A stretch of DNA of 64,000 nt from Isoetes taiwanensis (lineage: Eukaryota > Streptophyta > Lycopodiopsida > Isoetales > Isoetaceae), in NCBI GenBank assembly GCA_021234155.1, contig JAJEKV010000011.1, positions 21,778,677-21,842,676 of the forward strand. The letters run 5' to 3'. Below are positions 45,243 to 56,819 of the stretch, piece after piece. How positions within the stretch are numbered: position 1 is the stretch's first letter; each line of letters starts with the position of its first letter. The notes under the pieces are model-generated. The model worked only from the letters and a program-made list of their open reading frames with translations, was not told the DNA's origin and searched no databases. The translations under genes were made by a program, and so were the position numbers.

Positions 45243-46740
45243 AGGATCTCTAGCCCTCATCTTGTATTGCATTATTGGCTTTCCATTCTTCACCCAAAAC
45301 TTAAATTGCAATCGAGCACTATGCCCAATAAGGTCTTCACGAGCATAACCCTCTATGAACTCTTTCCACTCGGGGACCTCTTATATCAATGAACCAATAA
45401 AAGGAGGTGAAGAACACTGCTTAAATAGCTTCAAAAGCCTCGGATAGGTGGTGACGTCACTTTTCTGCAATTTGATCCTATAATGCCCAAACATTGCATC
45501 AATGTCTTCGTGAGTGTGGCCAGGCATCAAGTAACCAACATAGACCATTTCAAACGCTCCAACCCATGTAAGATACGACAAGTATGCAAACAAGTATCTA
45601 TTTTTATTCTGGCCAGCACAATTGTCAAGTTGCAAGAGTAGCTTTTTGGGTAGTCCGGTATTGGATTCACATGAATTGAAGGTGCTGGCCCATTCATCCT
45701 TCCTATGGTCAAATCCTCTAGTTTCATGGGACCAGTGCCATGCAATGCCTTGAAGAGATGTTGCAATGGCTTACAAGAATGAACATCTCCATTAAAACCA
45801 TGTTCCAAATCGCGCAATGCTTTTGCAATGCTACCAACATGGAAGTTTGGACCATCACCCCATAATTCTAATGTAAAATGACCGTGATGCACTGCTCCTT
45901 GGCCATGACTTATGAATCCAGCTAGTGATATTTGCAATGGGAAAGACCTTGCAACAGACTTTGGTATAGCCCTAAACTGGGGCAAATAGGTTTTTTGCTG
46001 ATCCATCTTGTCATGAATGATCTCTGGTTCCATTGTAGACAAGCATTTCCACACCAGTATGTTGATCGACATGACATTTGCTCCATCATGTGAATTCTCA
46101 TTTCCTTCCGAACCACTGATCTTTCCACCTCAAACTTTGACTTCTCGAGTTTATCTAACAAATCCACGCATATATTGCACTTTGAGAAGTTGTTATATTG
46201 CATTCTTTTGACATCTGAAAATTGCTTACTCCAGAGCTTGCTGAAGGCTGATTGTGAAATCTTGTCCACACCCATTTCCTCTAGAAGATTGTTGATCATT
46301 TGTAAAATCAGTTTTTGTGTGAAATATGCAGGCAACATTCGAACTACTTTCCTGCATCCCTCTTCATCAACTGCATTTTTGTGAGGCATACTCTCAGCAT
46401 GATAGTTAACAAACTTCTTGAATAAACTCTGAGCTGCAAGCACCCTGGGGGTTGTCCTCGTCTTTCCCCGATTACCATGCCAACCTATTTGAGCCCCCCT
46501 CTTTTGGTTCCGCCTTAATCAGGCCGAAATACCTAGTATGGTTGTCACTGCACTGCTGCATATCCATTTCCCACCAATAGAAAATCCCTTGTTCCTGACA
46601 TCAAGTGACTGCCCAAATGCATGTTCTATGATATTGTAAATATAAGTTTTTCTAGCGTCATGCTGAAGGATTCGTGGCTGCTGTAGAGCAGCCCTGGGAT
46701 CTGCTATGAAGGAGATTAATGCGTAGATAATGAAGACCAA
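45243..46740 (-). pseudogene. DUF7869-type protein, copy A, broken
   Basis: Related to widespread uncharacterised proteins that look like mobile-element or RNase H-fold transposase derivatives. Reading leftwards from ~46740: RKTYIYNIIEHAFGQSLDVR, a stop at ~46510, GAQIGWHGNRGKTRTTPR, VNYHAESMPHKNAV, FSKCNICVDL, then IHDKMDQQKTYLPQ, HGQGAVHHGHFTLELWGDGP, LDNCAGQNKNRYLFAY, GHTHEDIDAMFGHY and FKFWVKNGKPIMQYKMRA. Asp residues in HDKMD, LDNCAGQNKN and HEDID are candidates for a catalytic triad (inference). Frameshifts are near 46090 and 45640. Homology ends at 45243, exactly at the LTR fragment. The N-terminus is missing; upstream lies the second foldback element. Confidence 0.75.
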
Positions 46741-46756
46741 GAGCTCCAGATTAGAA

Positions 46757-47135
46757 TTGACTCCGGGCATCGAGAGCTGTTGGATACCCGTTATTCCTTA
46801 ATCTACACCGTACATAAAGTTCCTCATTTGTGGGGTATGCATGTACAAAATTTGCTATACTGTATAACAAGATTTGCAAAATACTATAAGATTTGAGGTA
46901 ATATACTACATGGGGTTGATTTCATACATGCAAAACATAATTTTAGGGGCTCTCGCTGCTTTACGTCTCCCCCCGTGTGAGTAAGCACCCAAACCAAAGG
47001 GGGTTTAAGGGGGGATTTAATTTTGAAGTGTATAATGTAATGGTTTGTGTGAAGGCCTAAAATTTTTTTGGCCCCTTCGGGGCCTCGAACAAAAAACATT
47101 ACATTATACTAATTAATGTTAATGGTAGTTATATT
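46757..47135. mobile_element. Foldback/MITE-like element, copy 2 (one arm lost)
   Basis: Matches the reverse complement of the 22.6-23.05-kb element: CTCCGGGCATCGAGAG, TTTGTGGGGTATGC, AATACTATAAGATTT, GGGGCTCTCGC, CCCCCGTGTGAGTA, CACCCAAACCAAAGGGGG and AATGTAATGGTTTGTG. The left arm is truncated. The right arm is split by a ~60-base insertion (~47052-47110) rich in GGCC and T-runs that resembles the outer flank of copy 1. Confidence 0.78.
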
Positions 47136-47342
47136 AAGAAAAAAATTTTGGGCCCGAGAAAACTTTGAAGAAAAACTAGCATACCCAAGTTTATGTTTGA
47201 GAAATTGGTAAACAAATACAATCCAGTATCATCACGTGAAATAATTCGCAATCATATATGACCGAAGAAGGTCTGATGAAGTAAGCATATGAAGATAAGT
47301 TCGATGGTCATTGCAACTTGATATCCATTGCAACTTGATATC

Positions 47343-47440
47343 CAAAGATAGCATTTTAAGGTACAACAACATTGTGTAACAGAAATACATGCAAAGATAG
47401 CATTTTAAGGTACAACAACGTTGTGTAACAGAAATACATG
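47343..47440. repeat. 49-bp tandem duplication
   Basis: Two adjacent copies beginning CAAAGATAGCATTTTAAGG, with one difference (CAACATT/CAACGTT). Recent local duplication in a non-coding stretch. Confidence 0.9.
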
Positions 47441-48390
47441 TGTTGAAGCCTTGATGCTCATAATATATGCTCCAAAATGGCATCTGTGTGTAGAGCAAGT
47501 AGATACAAGAAAAGAAAAAATAAATTGACGCAGCAGAATTTAAACATAGAAAAACGATTGTACTAAACATAGGAAAACAATTACAGTTAAGGTTCACTAA
47601 GTTAAAAGGGAAGAGCTTGCCTAGATGTTGCTTGCATAGCTGCATGAAACCGCTACCATTGCACATCATTAAGTGTGAAAGAAGGAAAAATGTTGGCTGG
47701 AGTATATGAGAACTTGCAAGTACAAACACCTTCAAGCTACGGGCTTAAACCAGGAAGCTCATAACGCAACAACAAATTTCACACAACTTAGTTTGCTCTT
47801 TGAATGCCCCCTTCATAGCTTATGCCACAGATTTTGGATTAAACATGAATGTGATAATTCCTGAATCAACTCGGGCCCAGACACTTTGCACCGGTCACTA
47901 CTGGAATGGTCCTCAGAAAATCTGTTCTGCTCCATCCCCACAATAGCCGATGTCGCATTTGTCAAACTTCTGATGTCCTTAGCAACCAGTGAAATGTTGG
48001 CTTTGTCATCTCAACATAAATGAACACCCTTTGGGAACCTGATTGTTAATGGAAAAATTAAGAACCAAATATTAGTTTGAACTGAACAAATTATAGAGAG
48101 TAGAGCTCACACGCATTCACTAGTGTCCTTGCATGAAGGCAGCAGAGCCATGTACCATGAGAGACTGATCCTCAAATTTGGTCATGCTCCTCACCTTGTT
48201 GGCAATGAAGACCTCGAAAAGGAAATATGCAGGCCTTATCCATGGCTGTTTGGAAACTGATTCGATCTTCATAAACCCTATCTAGCAAACAAAACTGATT
48301 CGATCTTGAAATTTCCATGCTTCTGTTCCGATGATGCTTAATCTCTGCTTCTGTTCTGATGATGCTTCCGTTCCGATGATGCCCAAAAGT
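47441..48390. other. Spacer; no supported gene
   Basis: A 167-codon minus-strand frame (47232-47735) is mostly Cys/Leu/Tyr-rich translation of AT-rich DNA and includes the 49-bp duplication, so it is not taken as a gene. Near 48320-48380 the motif TCTGTTC(C/T)GATGATGCTT recurs three times. Confidence 0.4.
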
Positions 48391-48405
48391 AGTGCACATT
48401 GTGAA

Positions 48406-48672
48406 AGCAAGTTTACCTTTGAATCCCATGAAAAAGTTCCATTCTTAATTGAGATAGCTGCTGAATCATTTTCAAGTGGTGGATTAGGAAGTATTTCCTG
48501 TTCTTCTGCTAGAAGCAATCCTTCCAAACGTTTCAAGGATACATTTGCATTCACAGCCTGACAGCTACTAGTCAGCATAGAGATAGGTAATAAAAAATGG
48601 CTTTAGGTCTAAAGCATTATATGTACCTGGGTTATTAGTGATGACAAATTAAAAAGAGGATACCGGAGCACT
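48406..48672 (-). pseudogene. ABCC (MRP) transporter fragment, two exons
   Basis: ABCC transporters export conjugates, typically into the vacuole. Exon one, ~48635-48672, reads YPLFNLSSLITQ and ends in a GTACAT donor. Exon two, ~48410-48560, reads [38 protein letters not shown] and FSWDSK, then a GTAAAC donor. This is the linker between the last helix of the first membrane domain and the first nucleotide-binding domain of plant ABCC1/2-type proteins. The Walker A exon expected next is not recognisable. The piece is an isolated genomic fragment with introns, not a processed copy. Confidence 0.82.
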
Positions 48673-48689
48673 GCAAAAAGAGAAAGGGA

Positions 48690-49607
48690 GGTGAATGCCT
48701 ACCAGAACTAAGAACAGGAATCGGATAGCTACAAGGACCGATTATCTGCAGAATACCAAAACAGGCCACCACGGATTTCCTGACGCATCATATCTCTGAC
48801 ACAAAAGAAACACCCATTTCTGCAAGTTGAACATTCATTTTTTTCTGATGCTTGCTCCAGCCTTCTTGTTTTCGATGCTTGCTCTAGCCTGCATCACAGA
48901 CAGTGCTCCACCTCTGCAGAATTTGTGCCTTCAGCTAGCAAACCCTATCTAGCAAACCCTATTTCTAAATGGCTCGAGGGTTGCATGCGAAGGAGTCTGA
49001 ATTAGCTAATTGAAAAAAACATACAACATGGCCCATGGGTCTAAACCATTGAACAAAAAACACTAAAAATAATGCAGGCGTATATGCACTCTAGATATAC
49101 TAATTAGTAGTTCCCATGCAATACGCTTTCGAAATCATATGAAAACCATAGGAAAAATAGTACAAAAATACAAAACCAACCCCCTGTTATTATGCTAGAT
49201 ATTTGGAGGTATTATTTCCTTATTCTTTTCATTTCAAATCCATGTATTGAAGACCCAGATGCCTGCATGCATCTTGGGATATGTTGGAGTCGAGATGGAT
49301 ATGTTGGAGTCGAGATTTGCTTTTGTTCTGTGAGACGATGGGGAAAAATTTGCTCAAAGCGGAGCACCAGAGTCCCCACAAATCAGATGCAGAGCATGGA
49401 AGCAAATTGCAGAGAATCAAATCCTGTTGGTATGCATTTCCTATCACTAAGTTGTTTTTCCCTTTGGAGCCTGGTTCAGGAAGTGAACCAAAAGAAGCCC
49501 ATAAGAGGCTTTAGTGCATGGCTATGTGCACACCTACAATCCAGAAGGGATTGTAGAGCAAGGGGGAGCAGGTTAGAACTCCTAGGACGCTTGATCGGAT
49601 GCTGATC
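48690..49607. other. Non-coding; 3' internal region of a Copia-like element at its right end
   Basis: The last ~130 bases before the LTR (49480-49607) look like a Copia 3' leader but code for nothing recognisable. A duplicated GATATGTTGGAGTCGAGAT occurs at ~49277-49316. Otherwise nothing is seen. Confidence 0.4.
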
Positions 49608-49616
49608 AAGGGGGAG
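49608..49616 (+). promoter_or_regulatory. Polypurine tract of the Copia-like element
   Basis: AAGGGGGAG directly before TGTTGAGG, the standard Ty1/copia arrangement. It marks the next base as the 3' LTR start. Confidence 0.75.
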
Positions 49617-49834
49617 TGTTGAGGAAAGGATGCTCACGCATTCTGGATCAACGGAATGGATGTGCCAACAGGGCAATCCACATGAATCGACACCAATAAA
49701 CAGTTATGTCGTTTCATTTTTGTCTGTTCATACATCTATATATTGTAAACCACGGCTGGGGTTTTTCCAGCCACTCTGATCAATTCATCTCCCATTTCTG
49801 TAATTTATCAGACCTTTCCATTCTTCGACCAACA
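49617..49834 (+). repeat. Copia-like 3' LTR, copy 2 (~218 bp)
   Basis: TGTTG...CAACA inverted termini bracket 218 bases that begin TGTTGAGGAAAGGATG. The first ~145 bases match the fragment at 45092 in the same orientation. The right end is inferred from the CAACA terminus only. Confidence 0.65.
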
Positions 49835-49996
49835 GATAACCTCCTCCCTACAAGATTGAATGACCATACTTCCATTTCTCCAGCTGGGATGGAGAAGGGG
49901 AACAATCCTTTGCAGCTCAGAAAATAGTACTGCGGCTGGCAATACATAAGATCAACTACTCTATGCCTTGAAGCGCCAAAAAACCAGGACATTCTA

Positions 49997-50095
49997 CTGC
50001 AATGAGTGCAGAAAGTGTTAACAAAGTCATGGACTGCAATGAGTGCAGATAGATTACCGCAATGGGTGCAGCCTTCGAGTTGCATGGAGTGCAAC
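49997..50095. repeat. Four quasi-palindromic CTGCAATGAGTGCAG boxes
   Basis: Boxes at 49997-50011, 50034-50048, 50057-50071 (CCGCAATGGGTGCAG) and 50079-50095 (GTTGCATGGAGTGCAAC). Each has 5-6-bp inverted arms around ATGAG/ATGGG. The fourth box has changes in both arms that keep pairing. Confidence 0.75.
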
Positions 50096-50099
50096 AAAA

Positions 50100-51935
50100 A
50101 GAGATAAAGTTTAAGCAATTCAAAAGCAAGAATGTGAGCTAGTTAAATCTGAAAAACCCAGCCGAGACACCATATCTACGCCTTAGCATGAGCCAAAGAT
50201 GAGATACAAAATATAAACTAGAGCGCATAGGCTCATAGTTGCAAAAGGATCTAAGGCCAAGGTCAGCCATTGATACTGAAGCTCAAAGGCACCAAGAGTT
50301 TTTGAAGTACATGCTAATGCTAAGCTAAACTGATCAAGAGTCCAATCAAATGACAACAACACAGAACATTTCTATAAACCATTTTATTTTCCTATAATTT
50401 GTCTATCTATTTATTATGCTGATCTTTACAGGCTTCACATAGCCCACCAGTATAACACAAATTTGCAAGAAAAACTGAAACATCTTCACAGGAGCTGTCT
50501 AATTCGTCTATCTATTATGTTGATCTTTATGGGCTACAGATCCCTTTTTTCCTCTTACTGTTAACCACCTCCTCATTCCCAGCTAGAGATTAACTTTCCA
50601 CTAACCTGATTTTCATCCCAGCCTGATTTTCGCTACTTCAGCCTTCTACGTTTGCTTTTGTGCATCTAACTTACAAACGGCCCTACCAAAGCCAACTTTA
50701 TTCTTGCCTTATTTCTGACCTAATTTGCCCTTCTAGCTCAATTCCTTAAAAATTTGCCTTCGCTTCCCTCAGCATTTTGCATGTTGGAATTTGCCTCATT
50801 AGATCGGTCTATAATTAAAATACAATGTTTGAGCATTCTTGCTACATAGAGCATTCTATGCAACTGTACACAGTAAATTTCATTAAATGCTTTGGAGTCT
50901 TTAGATGCATAATGCATAATTTTGGATGGAAGTGAGGGAGAAAAAAAATACCTAGAAGAATGATGAGGAGCGCCTATAGATCGACCTTCTTCAATTAACA
51001 CTGCAAACAAGATCGATCAGCAAGATTGGCGGGAATCAAGAAATCATGGAACAATTTGGGAATAAGTGTGTGACGCATCCCCGCGACTCCGTTACAAAAT
51101 TGCATGATCCCTTTCAAATTTATTTCTTACTTACAGCAATGGCAATTGACAATCCGTCTTTGTAATTCACAATCCATACTTATTTCTGTACATTCGACCA
51201 TTGCATTATGCATCAAGGTCACTGAAAATCAAACCATTGACCATTTCTTTCTACGAGAATATCATATGATAAATCCCTGCACTTAAATCTTATCTGTGAC
51301 CTAGGTTAGATATCTATGCAAATATCTAATTAATATTTTTCACATTCGCAACTTATGCATGCATCTTGTATAAGGCTAGGAAATGCTATTTGTTACAAAG
51401 ACTTTAGCTTAAGAAAGGTTCAAATGTGGATATGCCACAAACCATTAAGCTAGATCTATTGATGGTGGTTTATGAGATACTGACTTAGAGATGTTGAAGT
51501 AACAATATTGCCCATGAGATACATGATAGTATTTATTGCATGGCAAGTGCAATCAACTCACAAGGGACTAAGTCAGGTACCATCCAATGGACCACTTAAT
51601 ATAAATTTCTTGATTTACATTCCAACGATAATCCCCACCCAAGTTCCATATTGTACATGCAAATTGAACTTGCCAAGTAGAGTGCGTAATGAGTTTCAGA
51701 GTGTAGGACCATGGGGTCTATAGGTAGCCCTAGCCTATAGGTGGCACCCTAATTTAAGTGTGCTCATCTTCTTGTACGTCTACATATATAAAGTTTACTA
51801 TTTTACCTATATGCATACAAGAGTTATATGAATCCTAAATGTTACGCCTACAACCTCATTAATCTAAATTTTGAGCCAAAGAAGAATATTGTCAAATATT
51901 TTTTAAATGTTGTCTATTTGCCATCTGTTCTTATG
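50100..51935. other. Intergenic; no supported gene
   Basis: AT-rich, with CTATTTATTATG(C/T)TGATCTTTA-type repeats near 50405 and 50510. Short frames show no domain. Confidence 0.4.
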
Positions 51936-51938
51936 AGA

Positions 51939-54610
51939 TCAATCATCGTGTTCTACATTATCATTTTCATGCAATATTGCCTGACATTCTTCTGGATTTA
52001 TACATAAATCTTGAACAATACAAATTTCTTGCTCTAGATTGCCATCATCCCCATCAATATCAAGGAAAACAAACACTCCACCATTATTTATATCCTTGCC
52101 CCCATCGTCCTCTTCATTTGTCAATGTTTCTTCCATACCAATGCCTTCTACCCCCACCACGAAGGGTAGCACAGTTTTTTCCATACCAATGCCTTCTACC
52201 TCAGCCACCAAGGGTACCACTTCTTCCGCGATGATGTTTTCATTCTCATCCCATAGCCAATCTCGATCATTAGGTGCTGGATGTAGGTATACTTGTTCAC
52301 GCTTCTCTGAAAAAATATAAAGGTTCGTTGTCTTCTAGAATCAACCGCTTAGAATTGATGAGCACTAAACCATTGGGACCTTGACGAAATGTGGCACCTT
52401 TGTCTCGTAGTTGTGCATCGTACCATCTAATTCGAAACAAGACTTTAGTAAAATTTCTAAAGTCAAGCTCTAATATTTGTTGTATCTTTCTGACATATTC
52501 AATGTCAACCTCAATCATATTTCTGTCTTTTGCACTTGCATGACTTTCAACTATAAAAGTAGATATAACTCCACAGTCAAAGGTAACACAAACTTTATCA
52601 CTTTTCAGCACACGAAAATGTCGCCCATTGCAAATGTATCCATTGTATTGTGAAACCTACATATTGCACAAACCATGTTAAGTCATTCTTAAAAAAGTAT
52701 CTTAACAATAATACTATCTTACCCATGCCAAAGTCCTATATGCAACCTACCTTTCCTCGTCGGTCATGGAACCAACTTCATCTCCTGTTGTAGCCAAGAT
52801 TGTGTTTAATAGCCAATCTTCGGGTACATGGTCTGGTAGTCTCTCTAGCTCAGGGGGATATGGGGCTCGTGAGCGTTGCCGAAATAATCCCTCGCTTGCT
52901 TCAAGCCATTGTACTTTTGCACCCATTTGGACATGCATTGCTCATTCTGTACTATATACACTTTGATCGCACTAAGCTCATGGTGTTTTAGTTTGTAAGA
53001 GCGCTCTTTGCTATGTAACCTATCCAAGCCTTGTTCAGATTGCAGAAACATCATTGTCTCTTTACCAACATTATTAAGATATGTTGATACAACAAATTTG
53101 CAATCTTCAGCAAGCCACCCCTCACACATGCTCCTCTTGAGTTTGGCAAATTGTCTCACAAAGTCTTTAAGAACTTTCATAAATTATTCAAGAGAAAATT
53201 TCCAACGATAAGAAACTAGTCCTGCAATATCATCGACGAGCCTCAAAACATGTATTACAAATATGATTGAAAACCAAGAAACTAATTAAGATGTTTATAT
53301 GATGATAGTTCTAGTATATCAAGATTTTGGAAGACTGGCCTGTATATCAAAGAAACTCGTTGGAAACACTTTCTTAAATAAGCATAAGACTTCAATATAT
53401 AACTTTATCATTTTTTCGATATCACTTTTGTCTATCTCCTTCAATGATATCCATCTGTAATGCATAAAAACTATATTTAATATGGAAGAAAAACACATAC
53501 ACCAAGGGTAACCAGTGATATATTTGGATTTACCAGCATAGCTTGGCCAATTTAAAAATAGGCTCACAAATTTTGGGAGACAACCTCTCTGATAGAACCA
53601 TGGGCAAAACCTCTTGCAAGAATGAGCATAATGGCATACATAATACAGTATACTTCCTATATAAATGGACAAGCATGCTTGACATGAATAAGAGATAGAT
53701 CGATAAAATTTCAATACAATAACTTACTGCCAACAACTTGTGGTAGTCATGGGACTTGAGCCTTGCTAACTTACCATCCTTTGTCCAACACCTTGGAATG
53801 ACGAGCAATACCCAGTGGCATCCTCACTTTTTTAATGGATTCTCGCACATTCTGTATATCCTGGCTACTCATTAACCCATGACGGACAAGATTTTGGGTC
53901 CTTCAACATAGCATTGCGTGGGGTACACCTGTAAACGATCATCTTTCTCATCCACTACATGCTTCCATATCGAATCCGAAACATTTTTTATGATGTGCAC
54001 AGGATCCAATAGAGACGTGTACTTCAACTCTGACCAATATGGTAGCTCATATAGTATGGAAAGACATTTCGTAACATTAGGAGGCTTGATCTTGATGCTA
54101 TCGGGGTCTTCGTATAAATCACAAGCATCTTCGGCCTCTTGATGTCTTGTGCTCTGCACGTTCCCATTTATTGTGCCAATCTTTTGTGGTCACGCACTTT
54201 GGGATACAAGTTTTTTGGTGTTCCGCTTTTCGAAGTGGATGATCCATAGGTAAAAATTTCTCATGGCCCCCATATACTGTCTTTTTCATAGATTTAGAAT
54301 ATCTTGAGGTGATTTGACCACCAAAGTGCACACAAGCATATTCCCCTTTTTTTTGCAAGTCTACAAATGTAATTGTATACTAATTACAAATCATTTTCTA
54401 AGAAAACAAAGAAAAAACCATACTTGTACATATGCTGAGGCCACGATAATCATGCATGTTCCACATTAAGATAGCTTTTAATAAAAACTTTTGCTCCTTA
54501 GATTTGGTTTTAGAGATATCAACCATGGGAACCCCCTTCCATGATCGTTGCAATTCATCAACCAGAGGCGAAAGATAGACATCAAATTATTTTGGTTGCG
54601 ACCTGCATTA
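51939..54610 (-). pseudogene. CACTA (En/Spm) transposase: Tnp2, DUF4218, DUF4216, broken
   Basis: CACTA transposases cut and paste elements with CACTA ends. Reading leftwards: SPLVDELQRSWKGVPM and LMWNMHDYRGLSICT-type strings near 54430-54590, then FLPMDHPLRK (~54240), ILYELPYWSELKYTSLLDPV and HIIKNVSDSIW (Tnp2, ~53950-54060), GKLARLKSHDYHKLL (~53755, DUF4218 start), SMCEGWLAEDCKFVVSTYL (~53100), then QILELDFRNFTKVLFRIRWYD (~52450, DUF4216) and an acidic C-terminal tail ending at 51939. Stops and shifts interrupt several blocks. Some may be introns. CACTA termini were not located. Confidence 0.85.
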
Positions 54611-54619
54611 CCAATGTTC

Positions 54620-55000
54620 ATTAGTCAATCATGTAAAATTTCATGCATATATATGAGAAATTTGCTAATGAGTGTTAAATGTAAGAACCTGGAATAATGA
54701 GAGAAATAATACATACTCGACAATGCACCTTGGAGTTTGGATGAAGCGGCAAAGCGGCAGCGGCTAGGTCGTTTGCGGGAGAGGCTACCGCCGCTTCTCC
54801 TTGCCTTTGGATCAGCAGCGAAGCATGGAGAGGAGATTCTTGGGGATGGTGGCCAGGCCAAGACATTCTCTCGCTTTGAGATTGGTCCCTCACAAGTTTT
54901 TTCCAGGTTTTCTTGAGATGTAACCTGTAGGCGATCTTCAATCTTGTTTCTTTTTTGTTGTATTAGTTCATATCTTCCTTGTAGCTGTTGATGGATCCAA
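54620..55000. other. 5' flank of the CACTA gene; no gene assigned
   Basis: Contains a GC-richer patch (54720-54870) with a minus-strand open frame rich in Ala/Arg/Ser. It could be a 5' exon of the CACTA gene but has no recognisable motif. Confidence 0.3.
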
Positions 55001-55019
55001 GTAAAGTATTTTTCTACGG

Positions 55020-55987
55020 CTGGGTCGACCTGGGATTGATTGAAAAATATAGGCTGAATTGATGCAAATTGAAGCAGGTTAAGTCCTTGAGTTCTTTCTG
55101 GATAAGCTTATCTAAAGTTCTGGTTTATTCTTACCCTTTTCTACTGGCGGAAAGACTAAATTTATGGTTCAGATAAAGATCAGGTACTTATGCAGTTTTG
55201 GTCTTCTTTAGTATGTAATGCAAGTAGGTTGAATGGATTAGACTGGATTGGATTGTCGAGCTAGGGTTTTGCTGATATCTATATATCTTGCACCGGGCTT
55301 TAAAGGGAGGAGTCTGGCGGCTGGGCATATGCTTTTGTCTAGCCAGTTTTAGATTGAAGGCTTACCCCGACAATGCAGCATCTGATACAGTTTAATGTAC
55401 AGGATAATTTGCTTGCTTATGATACGAGAAACTAGAATTCAAGAAGCAGTGGCAGCTTCTATGAGCAGAGTGGCAGGCTGCTCTCCTAACACTGATCTAT
55501 ACTTTTCTTTATCATATTTTTAGTGTCATGGTAAGAGTAATGCAGCTTGATGATAGGGCTTGTCCACCTATCCCACTTCCAAAGTTATATACAGGTAGAA
55601 GTGATGGTGGTTGTTTCATGGTGTCTTCTGCATATGGTCGAGGATGTATGGGCTCCTTGATCTATACAGTTGAGGATGTATGGGCTCCTTGATGGATAAT
55701 GGAAGTGGAAGACGCCCTCTACAGGGTGACCCTTTCGTTTCGATTCAAAGGATACTGCAAGGTTCTGTGACCTCTATCTGATATCTCTTTGGTTTTATTG
55801 CTGCTCAATCCAATAAGTTTCAGTTCATGGAGGATGAAGATGTTGAGGCTTCTCTTGTAGTAGTCCTCTATGAAAGTTGAAACATTATACTTTGTAATTT
55901 TCATAAGATCCATGTGGGATCGTTGATGTAATTCTTCCTATCATATGAATAAAAAAGCAGTTCCGTTCCTTCAAAAAAAAAAAAAAA
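55020..55987 (+). mobile_element. Poly(A)-tailed retroposed sequence (LINE-like 3' end)
   Basis: Ends in CCGTTCCTTC plus 15 A (55973-55987), the same terminal form as the two LINEs. The body has no recognisable ORF2 and resembles 3' UTR, with GAGGATGTATGGGCTCCTTG duplicated near 55639 and 55674. The 5' border and target duplication were not found, so the start coordinate is a guess. Confidence 0.45.
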
Positions 55988-55989
55988 GG

Positions 55990-56810
55990 GGTTAAAGCAT
56001 GGTATAGTGTCTTATTTTAGTTGTCTCCCTGTCCCCCCCTAATTAGTTCGAAAATTAGTTCGAAAGGTAGTTAGCCACTTACCTATTTTCGTTTCTTGCT
56101 TCAACCACCACCGCCCGCCCAAGAGAATTCAAAATTTGGGGGAGAATTTTCTGATTGCACCATCATCGATCACCGATGAAGAAGAATGTATGGACTTTCT
56201 CCTAAGATTTGGGTCCGACAAAGATCAAATTCGGCCTTACAAGAATGTAGAGCCTTTTGCATACTTTCTTTTCAAGACAAAATTTCGGTCTGTTGCTTTG
56301 CTTTGAATCCAAGATTTCTTTCATTGTAATTTGATTTCAATAGACATGAATTTGCTTTGTTTTTATTTGCATGTACCTTTGGTTTCCTTAAATTTTTTCG
56401 GGTCTCTTATTATTTGCAGAAGATCAAATTCAATTTCAAGATTGTAAGGCCTCTTGAAATTTCGCTTTGAAGACTAAAATTTGGGTATGTTGCCATTCAA
56501 AGTTTGCTTTTAATCACAGATTATTCTCATTCTAGCAATTAAAATTGATTGTAGTGCTCTCTTTGTTTTGTGTTTGATTTGCATGTAGATTTGGTTTCCT
56601 TCTTGTAATCATCCGGAAAAATATATCCCAAGATGCATTCAAGAGCCATGCATGAAAAATATATCCCCGTTTAATGTGGTGAATTCTGATTTTTTTTTTT
56701 TTTGGCATATTGAAGACTTAAAGTATTACGATATGTAATTCCTTTTCTATATGATACTTTCTTACGCCTCGCTAATTTTGTAAGCTGGGGACTATTATAG
56801 GTGCGAAGGT
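55990..56810. other. Upstream flank of the DFAEN gene; no gene
   Basis: Two related stretches, ~56195-56400 and ~56410-56600 (AGATCAAATTC ... GAATGTAG/GATTGTAAGGCC ... TTTGATTTGCATGTA), suggest an old ~200-bp duplication. A T13-T14 run lies near 56690. No coding evidence. Confidence 0.4.
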
Positions 56811-56819
56811 GGCGTTTAT

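Noticed and set aside
45278-45300. Apparent continuation of LTR copy 1 through CTTTCCATTCTTC, also found in LTR copy 2
   Set aside because: This stretch aligns with DUF7869 coding sequence of copy B (FWVKNG/FWVRDG region), so the match to the LTR is probably coincidental.
47232-47735. 167-codon minus-strand open frame
   Set aside because: Composition is Cys/Leu/Phe/Tyr-rich as expected from AT-rich DNA, it includes a 49-bp tandem duplication and shows no domain, so it is treated as chance.
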